Assembly: GCA_030765125.1 (NCBI GenBank) | Contig: JAVCDD010000257.1 | Location: 1-49,304, forward strand | DNA length: 49,304 bases | Direction: 5' to 3' | Source of the DNA: Candidatus Hatepunaea meridiana | GTDB taxonomy: Bacteria; Electryoneota; AABM5-125-24; Hatepunaeales; Hatepunaeaceae | Shown: positions 25,427 to 33,025 of the stretch, one piece after another | Numbering within the stretch: position 1 is the first letter of the stretch | Layout: the number at the start of each line of letters is the position of its first letter | Position numbers and translations under genes: made by a program | Notes under the pieces: model-generated | Seen by the model: the letters and a program-made list of their open reading frames with translations, nothing else | What the model was told of the DNA's origin: nothing | Database searches by the model: none

Positions 25427-26973
25427 GATTGATATCTATAATAATAGTTCAATTTGCCTTTTTACCCATATTGTTCACTATCGGTACCTGTCAGGTGAAA
25501 AGTGATGTCGTTGGTGATTGTGACACCTGGCTTATGCCATCGTCACAACTTCAGTTGTATATCGAGGGTCTGGATGACCGCAAGGGATTAGGCCGCATAT
25601 TCGTTCCTGCTATGACCTGCGGTGCTGACGAACCGCTCTATGCAATCTTTAAGGATGGTGAATTAGTTGGCGAGCAGAACACCGGATCGAGTTTCTTTGT
25701 CAAACCGGGTAAATACTTAATAATCTTCGGTTCAGGAAATCGGGACCAGCGGATCAAGCGTGAGATTGATATTCAACGTGAAGAAACTGTGATCCTTGAG
25801 CCAGATTGGTGTGCATTGACAATTGAAGTTATTGATGAAATGCGTAATTACTATAAACAGGATCTGCAGATATTCAGAGTAGAATCGGCGGAAAGCTACG
25901 GCATAATTCCTGCCATCAATCCTGAACTGGGTGAACATCTGCAAACTTTACTGCTTTTACCTGGACTTTACAAAATTATAATGCGCGGTGAGGATTTTAA
26001 TACTTATGTGAATTTCACAACCCTCTTGTTAGAACCTGGCAGCTATACGCCTTATTCAATAGTAATAAACAGTGAGACAAATGATTTTACCGGCGCCGGT
26101 ATTCTGGCTTCTTCAGCCGGATTGATTCATGGTCGCAACTGGAGCATCTACGGTGCGCTGCATGGCAACGTGATCCTGACTGGAGCTAATGATGCTTCAT
26201 CGAAGGATATAAAGACCAATCTTTCAATTTACGGGCAATTGGACAATCGACTGCTTTATGAAAAGTTTCCTCATAATTATCTATCGAATAACCTGTTAGA
26301 ATTCGGCATATTACGCCAGGAAGGCGCTAAATTCCAAAAAAGCCGGGACAGGTTAAGATTGAAGAATACTTATGTTTATTATCTCTTGAGCTGGATTGGT
26401 GGATATAGTCGGTTAGAAGCAACTACCCACCTGTTTAAAACAATTTACCGTTTTGACGAATCGAAGAACGTGAGTTTTCTCGATCTATCCGGTAGACTAA
26501 TTGAGGAAAAATCTAACGTTGACGAAGTCGGATTGGAACCGGTTTTTTTCCCGCTTGAACTTAAGGAAGGACTTGGTGTCAATGTAACTCCGTTAAGAAC
26601 ATTCATTGCCCGTCTTAATTTGCGTATCGGTTTGGGTTACTGGCAGACGTATAATAGCGATGTATACCGCCAGAATTCGAATATAGATACTCTATTTCAC
26701 CGCATCCCTGACAGTTTCCCACAAGGTATGGAAACAGCACTGGTTTCGAACCTTTCTCTTTTGGGAAACTTATCTATAACCACAGAGATAGACATCCTGT
26801 TTCCATTCAGTAAAGATAGTGATATTGCTCTTGATCTGGAGAATTTCATCAGTCTGCGTGTTACTAAGAACATTGCTATTGAGCATACCCTACGGTTGAA
26901 GCGCGTTCCTGAACTTTCGCACACAATCCAGGAGCAGTTCATCTCAATTCGTCTAAGTTATTTCCTGTTCTGA
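25423..26973 (+). CDS. Unrecognised envelope protein of the Mce/Mla cluster, probable outer-membrane barrel
   Basis: 516 residues with a signal peptide (LISIIIVQFAFLPILFTIG). About 200 residues follow that look like small beta domains (LYAIFKDGELVGEQNTGSSF, VKPGKYLIIFG, LLLPGLYKIIMRGEDF), similar in style to PEGA-type segments. The C-terminal 290 residues have alternating strands and end ISIRLSYFLF, a barrel-like terminal strand. I do not recognise the family. It overlaps the auxiliary lipoprotein gene by 4 nt and ends 1 nt before mlaE, so it is tightly embedded in the lipid-transport operon. A role as the outer-membrane partner of the MCE channel is inference from position and topology. Confidence 0.65.
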   Translation: MRLISIIIVQFAFLPILFTIGTCQVKSDVVGDCDTWLMPSSQLQLYIEGLDDRKGLGRIFVPAMTCGADEPLYAIFKDGELVGEQNTGSSFFVKPGKYLIIFGSGNRDQRIKREIDIQREETVILEPDWCALTIEVIDEMRNYYKQDLQIFRVESAESYGIIPAINPELGEHLQTLLLLPGLYKIIMRGEDFNTYVNFTTLLLEPGSYTPYSIVINSETNDFTGAGILASSAGLIHGRNWSIYGALHGNVILTGANDASSKDIKTNLSIYGQLDNRLLYEKFPHNYLSNNLLEFGILRQEGAKFQKSRDRLRLKNTYVYYLLSWIGGYSRLEATTHLFKTIYRFDESKNVSFLDLSGRLIEEKSNVDEVGLEPVFFPLELKEGLGVNVTPLRTFIARLNLRIGLGYWQTYNSDVYRQNSNIDTLFHRIPDSFPQGMETALVSNLSLLGNLSITTEIDILFPFSKDSDIALDLENFISLRVTKNIAIEHTLRLKRVPELSHTIQEQFISIRLSYFLF

Positions 26974-26974
26974 T

Positions 26975-28087
26975 ATGGCACGAAAGGATATAAACCAAAG
27001 TTTTAAGGTTGAGGATAACGGCAAGATCTGCATACTTGCCGATCTACGACGAGGCGGTCCTCCCAGGATGCTTGAAGGATTGACTGAAGCGGTTAAAGCC
27101 ATAGAGGGTGACCGCATCGAAATAGACCTGTCAGAACTTGACAAAATGGACAGCCTTGGCGCATCTCTTCTTGCCGAATTAGCAGTTCGCAGCCGTGTCA
27201 TGAGTAAAAATATCAATTTCACCGGCATTTCTGAAAACGTAGAGAAGGGGTTAGCGCGTTATTATTTTCCATCACCGTCAGTTCGTCTACCGAAAAAATT
27301 CTATAGTTATGTCGAAGCATTAGGTCAGAAGATAGTCAACTTTTGGGAAGACGCAGGTGATTTACTCCTGTTAGTATCGGAAACTGTTTACTGGTCAGTC
27401 GTTACACTTTGGCGAGGGGATGGTCACCGCAAGGGTGGCATCGAAGCGCAGGCGCTGTCTATCGGCGTGGGCGCTTTGCCGGTGGTCGCTCTGATAGCTT
27501 TTCTGATTGGTTTGATTCTGGCGCTTCAGTCCGCCGAGCAACTCAGGCAGTTCGGCGCTAACATCTACGTTGCCGATCTTGTCGCAATCTCGATGACAAC
27601 GGAGATGGGACCGTTGATGACCGCTATATTACTTGCCGGAAGAAGCGGGTCGGCAATTGCGGCGGAAATCGCTACGATGCAGGTCAACGAGGAGATTGAC
27701 GCACTGCGCGTTATGGGATTGAATCCGATCAGGTACGTAGTGGTGCCCAAAGTATGGGGAATACTGATTACCGCACCACTCCTTTCGATTATGTCGGTTG
27801 TGATCGGCATAACGGGAGGTCTTATCATTGCAGTAACATCGCTTGATTTAACGCCCAGAGCGTATTTTTTGGAAGCAGCTACCTCACTGTTCTTAATAGA
27901 CATAATTGCCGGATTTGTGAAGAGTCTGGTTTTTGCCTTTTTAATTGTCATTCTGGCGGCGTATTTCGGTTTTCGAGTGAAGGGAGGACCGGAAGGAGTG
28001 GGGCGTGTAACAACTGCGTCGGTAGTAGCTTCGATATTTGCCGTGATTATGGCGGATGCGGCGTTGGGGTTGTTGTTTTATATGTAA
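26975..28087 (+). CDS. STAS-MlaE fusion permease
   Basis: 370 residues. An N-terminal STAS domain at about 10-95 (IEIDLSELDKMDSLGASLLA) is fused to an MlaE permease (IGVGALPVVALIAFLIGLIL; GPLMTAILLAGRSGSAIAAE; EIDALRVMGLNPIRYVVVPK). In E. coli the STAS protein MlaB is separate. Natural STAS-MlaE fusions are known in other phyla, so the fusion is not odd in itself. The permease couples to MlaD and to the ATPase now found 2.4 kb downstream at 30506. The gene starts 1 nt after the preceding stop. Confidence 0.92.
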   Translation: MARKDINQSFKVEDNGKICILADLRRGGPPRMLEGLTEAVKAIEGDRIEIDLSELDKMDSLGASLLAELAVRSRVMSKNINFTGISENVEKGLARYYFPSPSVRLPKKFYSYVEALGQKIVNFWEDAGDLLLLVSETVYWSVVTLWRGDGHRKGGIEAQALSIGVGALPVVALIAFLIGLILALQSAEQLRQFGANIYVADLVAISMTTEMGPLMTAILLAGRSGSAIAAEIATMQVNEEIDALRVMGLNPIRYVVVPKVWGILITAPLLSIMSVVIGITGGLIIAVTSLDLTPRAYFLEAATSLFLIDIIAGFVKSLVFAFLIVILAAYFGFRVKGGPEGVGRVTTASVVASIFAVIMADAALGLLFYM

Positions 28088-28100
28088 TATCAATAGTAGA

Positions 28101-28118
28101 AGCGACACTCTTGTCGCT
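28101..28118. repeat. Small palindrome AGCGACA-ctct-TGTCGCT
   Basis: A perfect 7-bp stem just past the MlaE stop. It belongs with the GACACTC-TGTC motifs at 23099-23157 and 44752-44766. Confidence 0.6.
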
Positions 28119-28131
28119 TGATGTTGCGAAG

Positions 28132-28222
28132 GAAAATAAGGGGACAGTATACCTATTTTTTCTAAGGACTGTCGTAATTTTAAGAATATTTATAAAAATA
28201 GGTATACTGTCCCCTTATTTTC
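28132..28222. mobile_element. GGGGACAGTATACC-type palindromic element, copy B
   Basis: Perfect 29-nt inverted ends (28132-28160 and 28194-28222), carrying AAATAAGGGGACAGTATACC and its complement, around a 33-nt centre with GGACTGTCGTAATTTTAA. It matches copy A at 19043-19133. It sits exactly where the Mla cluster is interrupted. By end sequence it looks like a RAYT-mobilised REP/MITE; the transposase is not in the window. Confidence 0.85.
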
Positions 28223-28291
28223 GAGTTCTCTCTTGAGGATTTGAAGAATGCTTGATGGTAAAATGACATATAATGATGTATATGGGAGATA

Positions 28292-29068
28292 ATGAAGAGA
28301 ACTGAATCTCGGCAGCGGCGCAAGAACAGTATATGTGCCCTCCACAGGGCGCCCTCAGAACTCAGGCGATCTCATATCGTTCCTGAATTCCTTTATAAGC
28401 CTCTTTATGACTCCAAGCATCGATTGAACGTTCTTTCAACTGGCAGACCACCCAAACGTCATTTTGAGCAGAAGGGTATCCGGGAGAAACTTCTTTGTGA
28501 CCGCTGTGAAGCTCAGTTTGGTGTCTATGAGGATTATGCCAGAGGTGTCCTATTTGGAGGCAAGGAAATCGAAGTGTCAATGGCAAATCCACGAGGCTTT
28601 GAGTTTCACGTGGATTACAGGAAGTTCAAACTGTTTGAACTTTCAATACTTTGGAGGGTAGGGGTAACTACTACCCGTTTTTTCAATAACATTGACCTTG
28701 GCGATCATGCCGAACAACTTCGGAAAATACTAATTGGAGAACAGCCTGGAACTACAGACGAATATGGCTGCATCCTCATCTGGCCGGTTTCTCATCGGGA
28801 CATCGTTGACCAACTTGTCATATCTATGGGAATGACAAAGATAGAAGGTGTTCCCTGCGTCAGGTTGATAATGGGAGGAATATGCTGGTTTTACTTCCTC
28901 AGCAAACAAGCCATCGATCCACGCCAGTCCGGATTGTTTCTGCAAGAAGACGGCTCTCTCCGAATCATGCAGGGCGATTTCGGAATTAATGGTTATTTAA
29001 CGAACTTTGCTAAAGCTGTATATACAAGCAATCCCTATTTTTTCAGGAAAACCAATGACAAACATTAA
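28292..29068 (+). CDS. HNH-like zinc-ribbon protein of unknown function
   Basis: 258 residues. The N-terminus has Cys15-x2-His18, then RRSHIVPEFLYKPLYD with a possible catalytic Ser-His at 27-28, and LLCDRCEAQFG with Cys69/Cys72. Together they look like the zinc-bound beta-beta-alpha core of HNH nucleases as found in a common 'SHIIPEFLYKPLYD' family of uncharacterised, often accessory proteins. The C-terminal 170 residues are unassigned. GGAG lies 6 nt before the ATG. The gene lies between the MlaE and MlaF genes, bounded by a mobile palindrome upstream, which suggests a late insertion. Nuclease activity and a defence role are possible but not shown. Confidence 0.65.
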   Translation: MKRTESRQRRKNSICALHRAPSELRRSHIVPEFLYKPLYDSKHRLNVLSTGRPPKRHFEQKGIREKLLCDRCEAQFGVYEDYARGVLFGGKEIEVSMANPRGFEFHVDYRKFKLFELSILWRVGVTTTRFFNNIDLGDHAEQLRKILIGEQPGTTDEYGCILIWPVSHRDIVDQLVISMGMTKIEGVPCVRLIMGGICWFYFLSKQAIDPRQSGLFLQEDGSLRIMQGDFGINGYLTNFAKAVYTSNPYFFRKTNDKH

Positions 29069-29149
29069 GATAATAATATTCTGTTATGTTGTGATCCACA
29101 TACATACAAAACGGAACTAAATTTGAAATTAATCTTTAAGGAGGTAGAA

Positions 29150-30391
29150 ATGAGAACTAAATTCAGATTTATTCTTATTTTTCTTTTTTTAACAACATCT
29201 TGTTCATTATTTGGACAGGAGAGTTCAGGCGTCCGTCTATTGGGCAGTATCATCGGTGAGTGGGACGATGTATGCGATGTTTCCTACCAGTACGATTACG
29301 TATTCCTGGCAACCGGAAGCACTGGACTTCAGATAGTTGATGTTTCAGATCCGGAAGACCTGGAAATCGTAGGATCATGCGATACACACGGTGATGCGAA
29401 GGGAATTACTGTTGTCGGTGATTTTGCTTATGTAGCCGCCTATCGTGCGGGGCTCATAATAATTGATGTATCAAATCCTGAAGAGCCTGAAGAAGTGGGA
29501 AGCTGCGATACCCCGGGACGTGCTTACAGCGTTGATGTATGGGGTGATTTTGCTTACGTTGCTGATGCCCTGTCTGGTTTACGTAAGATTGATATTACCG
29601 AACCAGAAAATCCAGAAGAACCAGAAAGGTATGGATTTTGTGACACGCCTGGCGAAGCAAGGGACGTTGCGATATTAGGTGTTTATGCTTATGTTGCAGA
29701 TTATGGTGCGGGTATCAGGAGAATTTGTCTATATCTTATGAGTGAAGATGGGTACCTAATAACACAACACCTTGTAATTGGTGTTGCCGCAATGGGAGAT
29801 TATGTTTATGTAGCTAATGGCGCTGGTGGTTTGCGAATAGTTAGACGTATGTCAGAAAGTGGTTTCTTTGATACTAGGGGTAATACCTCTGGGTTGGCTG
29901 TGTCTGGACGTTATGTTTATGTAGCCGATGGTGAAGAAGGATTGCGGGTTATTAACACTTCAGAGCCAGAAAATCCACTTGAAGTCGGCTTCTATGATAC
30001 ACCTGGAGAAGCCAAACGAGTTGCTGTCTATGGGAATACCGTATATGTCGCTGATGGTAACAATCTTGGTATTTATGATGTTTCTGGCGCTCTTGATGTA
30101 TCTGATGATTTTTCTTACATCAAACCGGAAAACTTTAAGCTATTTACCGCCTACCCCAATCCTTTCAACACCCAAACCATCATCCCGTTCAGTCTGCCGA
30201 ATGCTATGCCGACAAAACTTGAAGTGCTGGATTTGAACGGCAGGCGGGTGGCTTTGCTAATGAATGAAACCCTCAATGCCGGTGATTACAGGGTTGCATT
30301 TAATGCGAAAGAGATCATTTCGGGAATTTATCTTTATCGTTTGACAGCCGGTTCGGTAATACAAACGAGAAAAATCGTATATATAAAGTAA
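29150..30391 (+). CDS. Secreted LVIVD-repeat protein with type IX-like sorting tail
   Basis: 413 residues. The ATG at 29150 has AAGGAGG 6 nt upstream and gives a signal peptide (FILIFLFLTTSCSLFG). The body has about seven repeats of 40-43 residues of the form 'GDFAYVAAYRAGLIIIDVSN ... GSCDTPG', the LVIVD/beta-propeller pattern seen in surface proteins. The C-terminus has TAYPNPFNTQTIIPFSL, LEVLDLNGRRVALL and SGIYLYRL, a sorting domain. Two repeats (near ICLYLMSEDGYLITQ) are degenerate. It separates the HNH-like gene from MlaF and has no evident link to lipid transport. It is similar in build to the protein at 33022-34302. Confidence 0.87.
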   Translation: MRTKFRFILIFLFLTTSCSLFGQESSGVRLLGSIIGEWDDVCDVSYQYDYVFLATGSTGLQIVDVSDPEDLEIVGSCDTHGDAKGITVVGDFAYVAAYRAGLIIIDVSNPEEPEEVGSCDTPGRAYSVDVWGDFAYVADALSGLRKIDITEPENPEEPERYGFCDTPGEARDVAILGVYAYVADYGAGIRRICLYLMSEDGYLITQHLVIGVAAMGDYVYVANGAGGLRIVRRMSESGFFDTRGNTSGLAVSGRYVYVADGEEGLRVINTSEPENPLEVGFYDTPGEAKRVAVYGNTVYVADGNNLGIYDVSGALDVSDDFSYIKPENFKLFTAYPNPFNTQTIIPFSLPNAMPTKLEVLDLNGRRVALLMNETLNAGDYRVAFNAKEIISGIYLYRLTAGSVIQTRKIVYIK

Positions 30392-30481
30392 GTTTAGAGT
30401 TCGCACTTTAGTGTGTTTTCCCTTTTCGAACTAATGGAGTGAGTTCTAAATCCAACACACTAAAGTGCGAACTCTGAACTC
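30389..30481. repeat. TTTAGAGT-class palindrome between LVIVD gene and MlaF
   Basis: AAGTTTAGAGTTCGCACTTT (core CACTTTAGTG) and ACACACTAAAGTGCGAACTC with outer CTGAACT, around a spacer with AACTAATGGAGTGA. The same spacer sequence appears in the element at 8378-8467. Confidence 0.8.
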
Positions 30482-30505
30482 GATTATTCAAGGGAAAGCG
30501 CAAAA

Positions 30506-31282
30506 TTGACCAATAACTCATCAAATATACCAAATGAACCTCTTGCCCGTGTAACAAACCTGACTGCAGCATATCAGGACAGGGTTGTCCTTGAGAATGT
30601 ATCGTTAGACGTTATCCCGGGTGAAATACTGGTGATTTTGGGAACCAGCGGCTGTGGTAAGACTACATTGCTCAAGCACTTCATCGGATTGATGAAGCCT
30701 GCTGAAGGTAACGTTGAACTGTTTGGTGAGGATTGGTGGCTGCTTGATGAACCGGAGCGTGAGTCGATTATTCAGCGTATCGGTGTGCTCTTCCAGAACG
30801 GCGCACTGTTAGGATCACGGAGTATGGGCGCAAATGTTGCGGTTCCGCTCGAGCAGCATACTAATCTGCCTGACACAGTCATTGACCGGGTAGTGAAGAT
30901 GAAGCTGAGAAAGGTTGGGCTTCGAGGGATGGAGAAACTGCTTCCGTCCGAACTGTCAGGTGGGATGAGGAAACGGGCTGCGCTGGCTCGTGCGATGGCG
31001 CTCGATCCACCTCTGATTTTCTGTGACGAACCCTCCGCCGGACTTGATCCGGCTACCACCTATAACCTTGACCGCCTATTGCTTGACCTGCGAGACAATC
31101 TCGGGCTTACAATGGTAGTGGTAACTCACGAAACCGCTTCCATCCGTCGCATTGCCGACCGCATTGCATTCCTCGACGAAGGAAAGCTCATCTTTACGGG
31201 ACCATTGGAAGATGCGTTGACTACGGATATTGAACCGGTTAGCGAATTTTTCAAAATGGCGGGGGAGTCGGTTAATTCTTGA
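30506..31282 (+). CDS. MlaF-like ABC ATPase for lipid transport
   Basis: 258 residues with Walker A GTSGCGKTT at 46-54, Q-loop (LFQNGALLGSRSMGANVAVP, the MlaF-type stretch), signature LSGGMRKRAALARAM, Walker B LIFCDEPSAGLDP and switch HETASI. It powers the MlaE permease encoded at 26975-28087. In most genomes the two genes touch; here about 2.4 kb of foreign-looking sequence intervenes. The start is TTG at 30506 with AGGG about 11 nt upstream, so the exact start is uncertain. Transcription through the interruption, or a local promoter near 30480, would be needed. Confidence 0.9.
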   Translation: MTNNSSNIPNEPLARVTNLTAAYQDRVVLENVSLDVIPGEILVILGTSGCGKTTLLKHFIGLMKPAEGNVELFGEDWWLLDEPERESIIQRIGVLFQNGALLGSRSMGANVAVPLEQHTNLPDTVIDRVVKMKLRKVGLRGMEKLLPSELSGGMRKRAALARAMALDPPLIFCDEPSAGLDPATTYNLDRLLLDLRDNLGLTMVVVTHETASIRRIADRIAFLDEGKLIFTGPLEDALTTDIEPVSEFFKMAGESVNS

Positions 31283-31346
31283 AAATGAATGTTTTAAATA
31301 GTCACCTGTGATACAAAATTTTGGTAAAACAGGAACAGAGTGTATA

Positions 31347-31443
31347 AATTAGCGTCACATCGTCACATAATGCTGGAAAGTGGTTGTGGGTGGGGAGTTA
31401 CGGCGTGACGATGATTTGTTTTATCGTCACATAACGTCACAAG
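31347..31443. repeat. CGTCACAT-type tandem units in inverted arrangement
   Basis: CGTCACATCGTCACATAATG on the left. Then come GGCGTGACGATGA in reverse orientation and ATCGTCACATAACGTCACAA on the right. This is the convergent gap between MlaF and the FG-GAP gene. No T-tract terminator was found. Confidence 0.6.
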
Positions 31444-31498
31444 AGGGTATGGTTTCACAAATTATGATGGAATCGGAATGTCTGTCTTATCCTGTTAG

Positions 31499-33025
31499 CT
31501 ACCTTATTAACACCGTTTTTATGCAGTGTATGGCAGTTCCGGCTTCTAATCTAACGATATAAACGCCTGAAGGTAAATTGCCGGCGTTCCAGTTAATGCT
31601 ATAAGATCCGGGTTCTGTTTCACCGGAATGCAATGTCTTAACCGTCTTACCGCTTAGATTGTATACGGATAGGTCTATATATGATTGTTTTGGAATGTTG
31701 TATTGAAGCTGGGTTGTGGAGTTAAAGGGGTTGGGATAAACGGATATTAGCTTAAAATTATCGGGATTCCGGTGTTGCTTATTATTTGGAATAGATTGAT
31801 TTAGTTGGTTTTCAAACCAATAGATTGAACTGGCATAAGGTGGTTGATTACCGATTTCCATAGTTGAAACGATAAAGCCAGGATAAGCTTCATCCCCAGT
31901 AGAGGATTTTACTCTTTGCACCCAAGCCAGGTCGCCAAATTCTTGAGCTTCGAAGCTGTTGTCACCATCATTTTCCATAATGATCACGCATTGATCACGA
32001 GGGTTTTGAGGATAACCTACTACAATGATATCAATATCGTCGTCACCGTCAAAATCAGCGGTTGCAATACCTGGAATACTATTAACAGCTAAGTAACCAC
32101 TAAGGATTTCATGTTCGGTATATTCATATCTATTATTACCTTCCAACCATATTATGTCGGATGAATTGCGCTGTTCATTTCGTTTGTATGCTACAAGGTC
32201 TAAACAATCGTCTCTGTTCATATCCAGGAATTTGGATATACCATAATCCCAGAAGCAGAATGGGAAAGCAACAAATTCGAAATTTCCTTCACCGTCGTTC
32301 ATCCAACGTCCGAATCGCAGGTCTTCCGGCATTCCCCAAAGAGTAGCCTCTTTAGCAATAATATCGAAATTGCCATCTCCGTTGAAATCAATTACAACTT
32401 GGTTTGTCCAGCCTTTTTTATTATCTCTTGCCACTTCACTGCCGACAATATCATAATCGTCAATTTGAGAAAACCATGCAAGTCCTCCAGTAACGGCACC
32501 ACATCCGCTTTCCCAGAAAAAGGAGACCGCAATATCGAGACGACCATTACCGTCAAAATCAGCAACGCCAATCGATCGTGGGCAAAACCATAATGAATCA
32601 CTTATATTGGTAGGGATAGAGTGTTGTTCGAACTCAAGATTACCTATATTTTCCATAACCGTGATTGTTCTATTATTAACGCCACCGGCAAGGACAATAT
32701 CAATATCACCATCATCATCAAAGTCTAAAGCATCTAATCCGACAAGAAAACCAAAATCACCAGCGATAATGTGACCGGTAAACTCATTATCGTCATCTTG
32801 CTCCCACATTAAAAGACGATAATGATAGTTACGTCCGTCATGTGTATGTTCGCAGCAAAGAATATCAAAGTCACCGTCGGAATCCAGATCACAAGCTAAT
32901 ATATCATGAATCCACCCAAGTGAGTCGGCTATCAGGCGTTCTGAAAATTCAATGGCAAAAAGTGAAGTGGTAAGGCAAAATGAAATACTAAGAATTACCA
33001 TAAGTTTAAGAATTGTGCTTTTCAT
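31499..33025 (-). CDS. Secreted FG-GAP/VCBS repeat protein with type IX-like sorting tail
   Basis: 508 residues with a signal peptide (LMVILSISFCLTTSLFA). At least six FG-GAP-type repeats follow, each holding a calcium-loop-like Asp run (DLDSDGDFDI, DFDDDGDIDIV, DFDGNGRLDIA, DFNGDGNFDII, DFDGDDDIDII). The C-terminal sorting domain has SVYPNPFNSTTQLQYNI, LSVYNLSGKTVKTL and SGVYIVRLE. Repeats of this type fold as beta-propellers and bind ligands or matrix. Its ATG overlaps the stop of the gene at 33022-34302 (ATGA), so the pair is coupled. No enzymatic motif was seen. Confidence 0.88.
   Translation of the reverse strand: MKSTILKLMVILSISFCLTTSLFAIEFSERLIADSLGWIHDILACDLDSDGDFDILCCEHTHDGRNYHYRLLMWEQDDDNEFTGHIIAGDFGFLVGLDALDFDDDGDIDIVLAGGVNNRTITVMENIGNLEFEQHSIPTNISDSLWFCPRSIGVADFDGNGRLDIAVSFFWESGCGAVTGGLAWFSQIDDYDIVGSEVARDNKKGWTNQVVIDFNGDGNFDIIAKEATLWGMPEDLRFGRWMNDGEGNFEFVAFPFCFWDYGISKFLDMNRDDCLDLVAYKRNEQRNSSDIIWLEGNNRYEYTEHEILSGYLAVNSIPGIATADFDGDDDIDIIVVGYPQNPRDQCVIIMENDGDNSFEAQEFGDLAWVQRVKSSTGDEAYPGFIVSTMEIGNQPPYASSIYWFENQLNQSIPNNKQHRNPDNFKLISVYPNPFNSTTQLQYNIPKQSYIDLSVYNLSGKTVKTLHSGETEPGSYSINWNAGNLPSGVYIVRLEAGTAIHCIKTVLIR

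Noticed and set aside
28132..28222. Rho-independent terminator for the MlaE gene
   Set aside because: A second copy with conserved ends and centre lies elsewhere (19043-19133), so it is a repeat element first. A termination effect cannot be excluded.
30506..31282. MlaF ATPase as part of a separate, unrelated transporter
   Set aside because: Its sequence has MlaF-type Q-loop features, and no other permease lacking an ATPase lies nearby except MlaE at 26975-28087.
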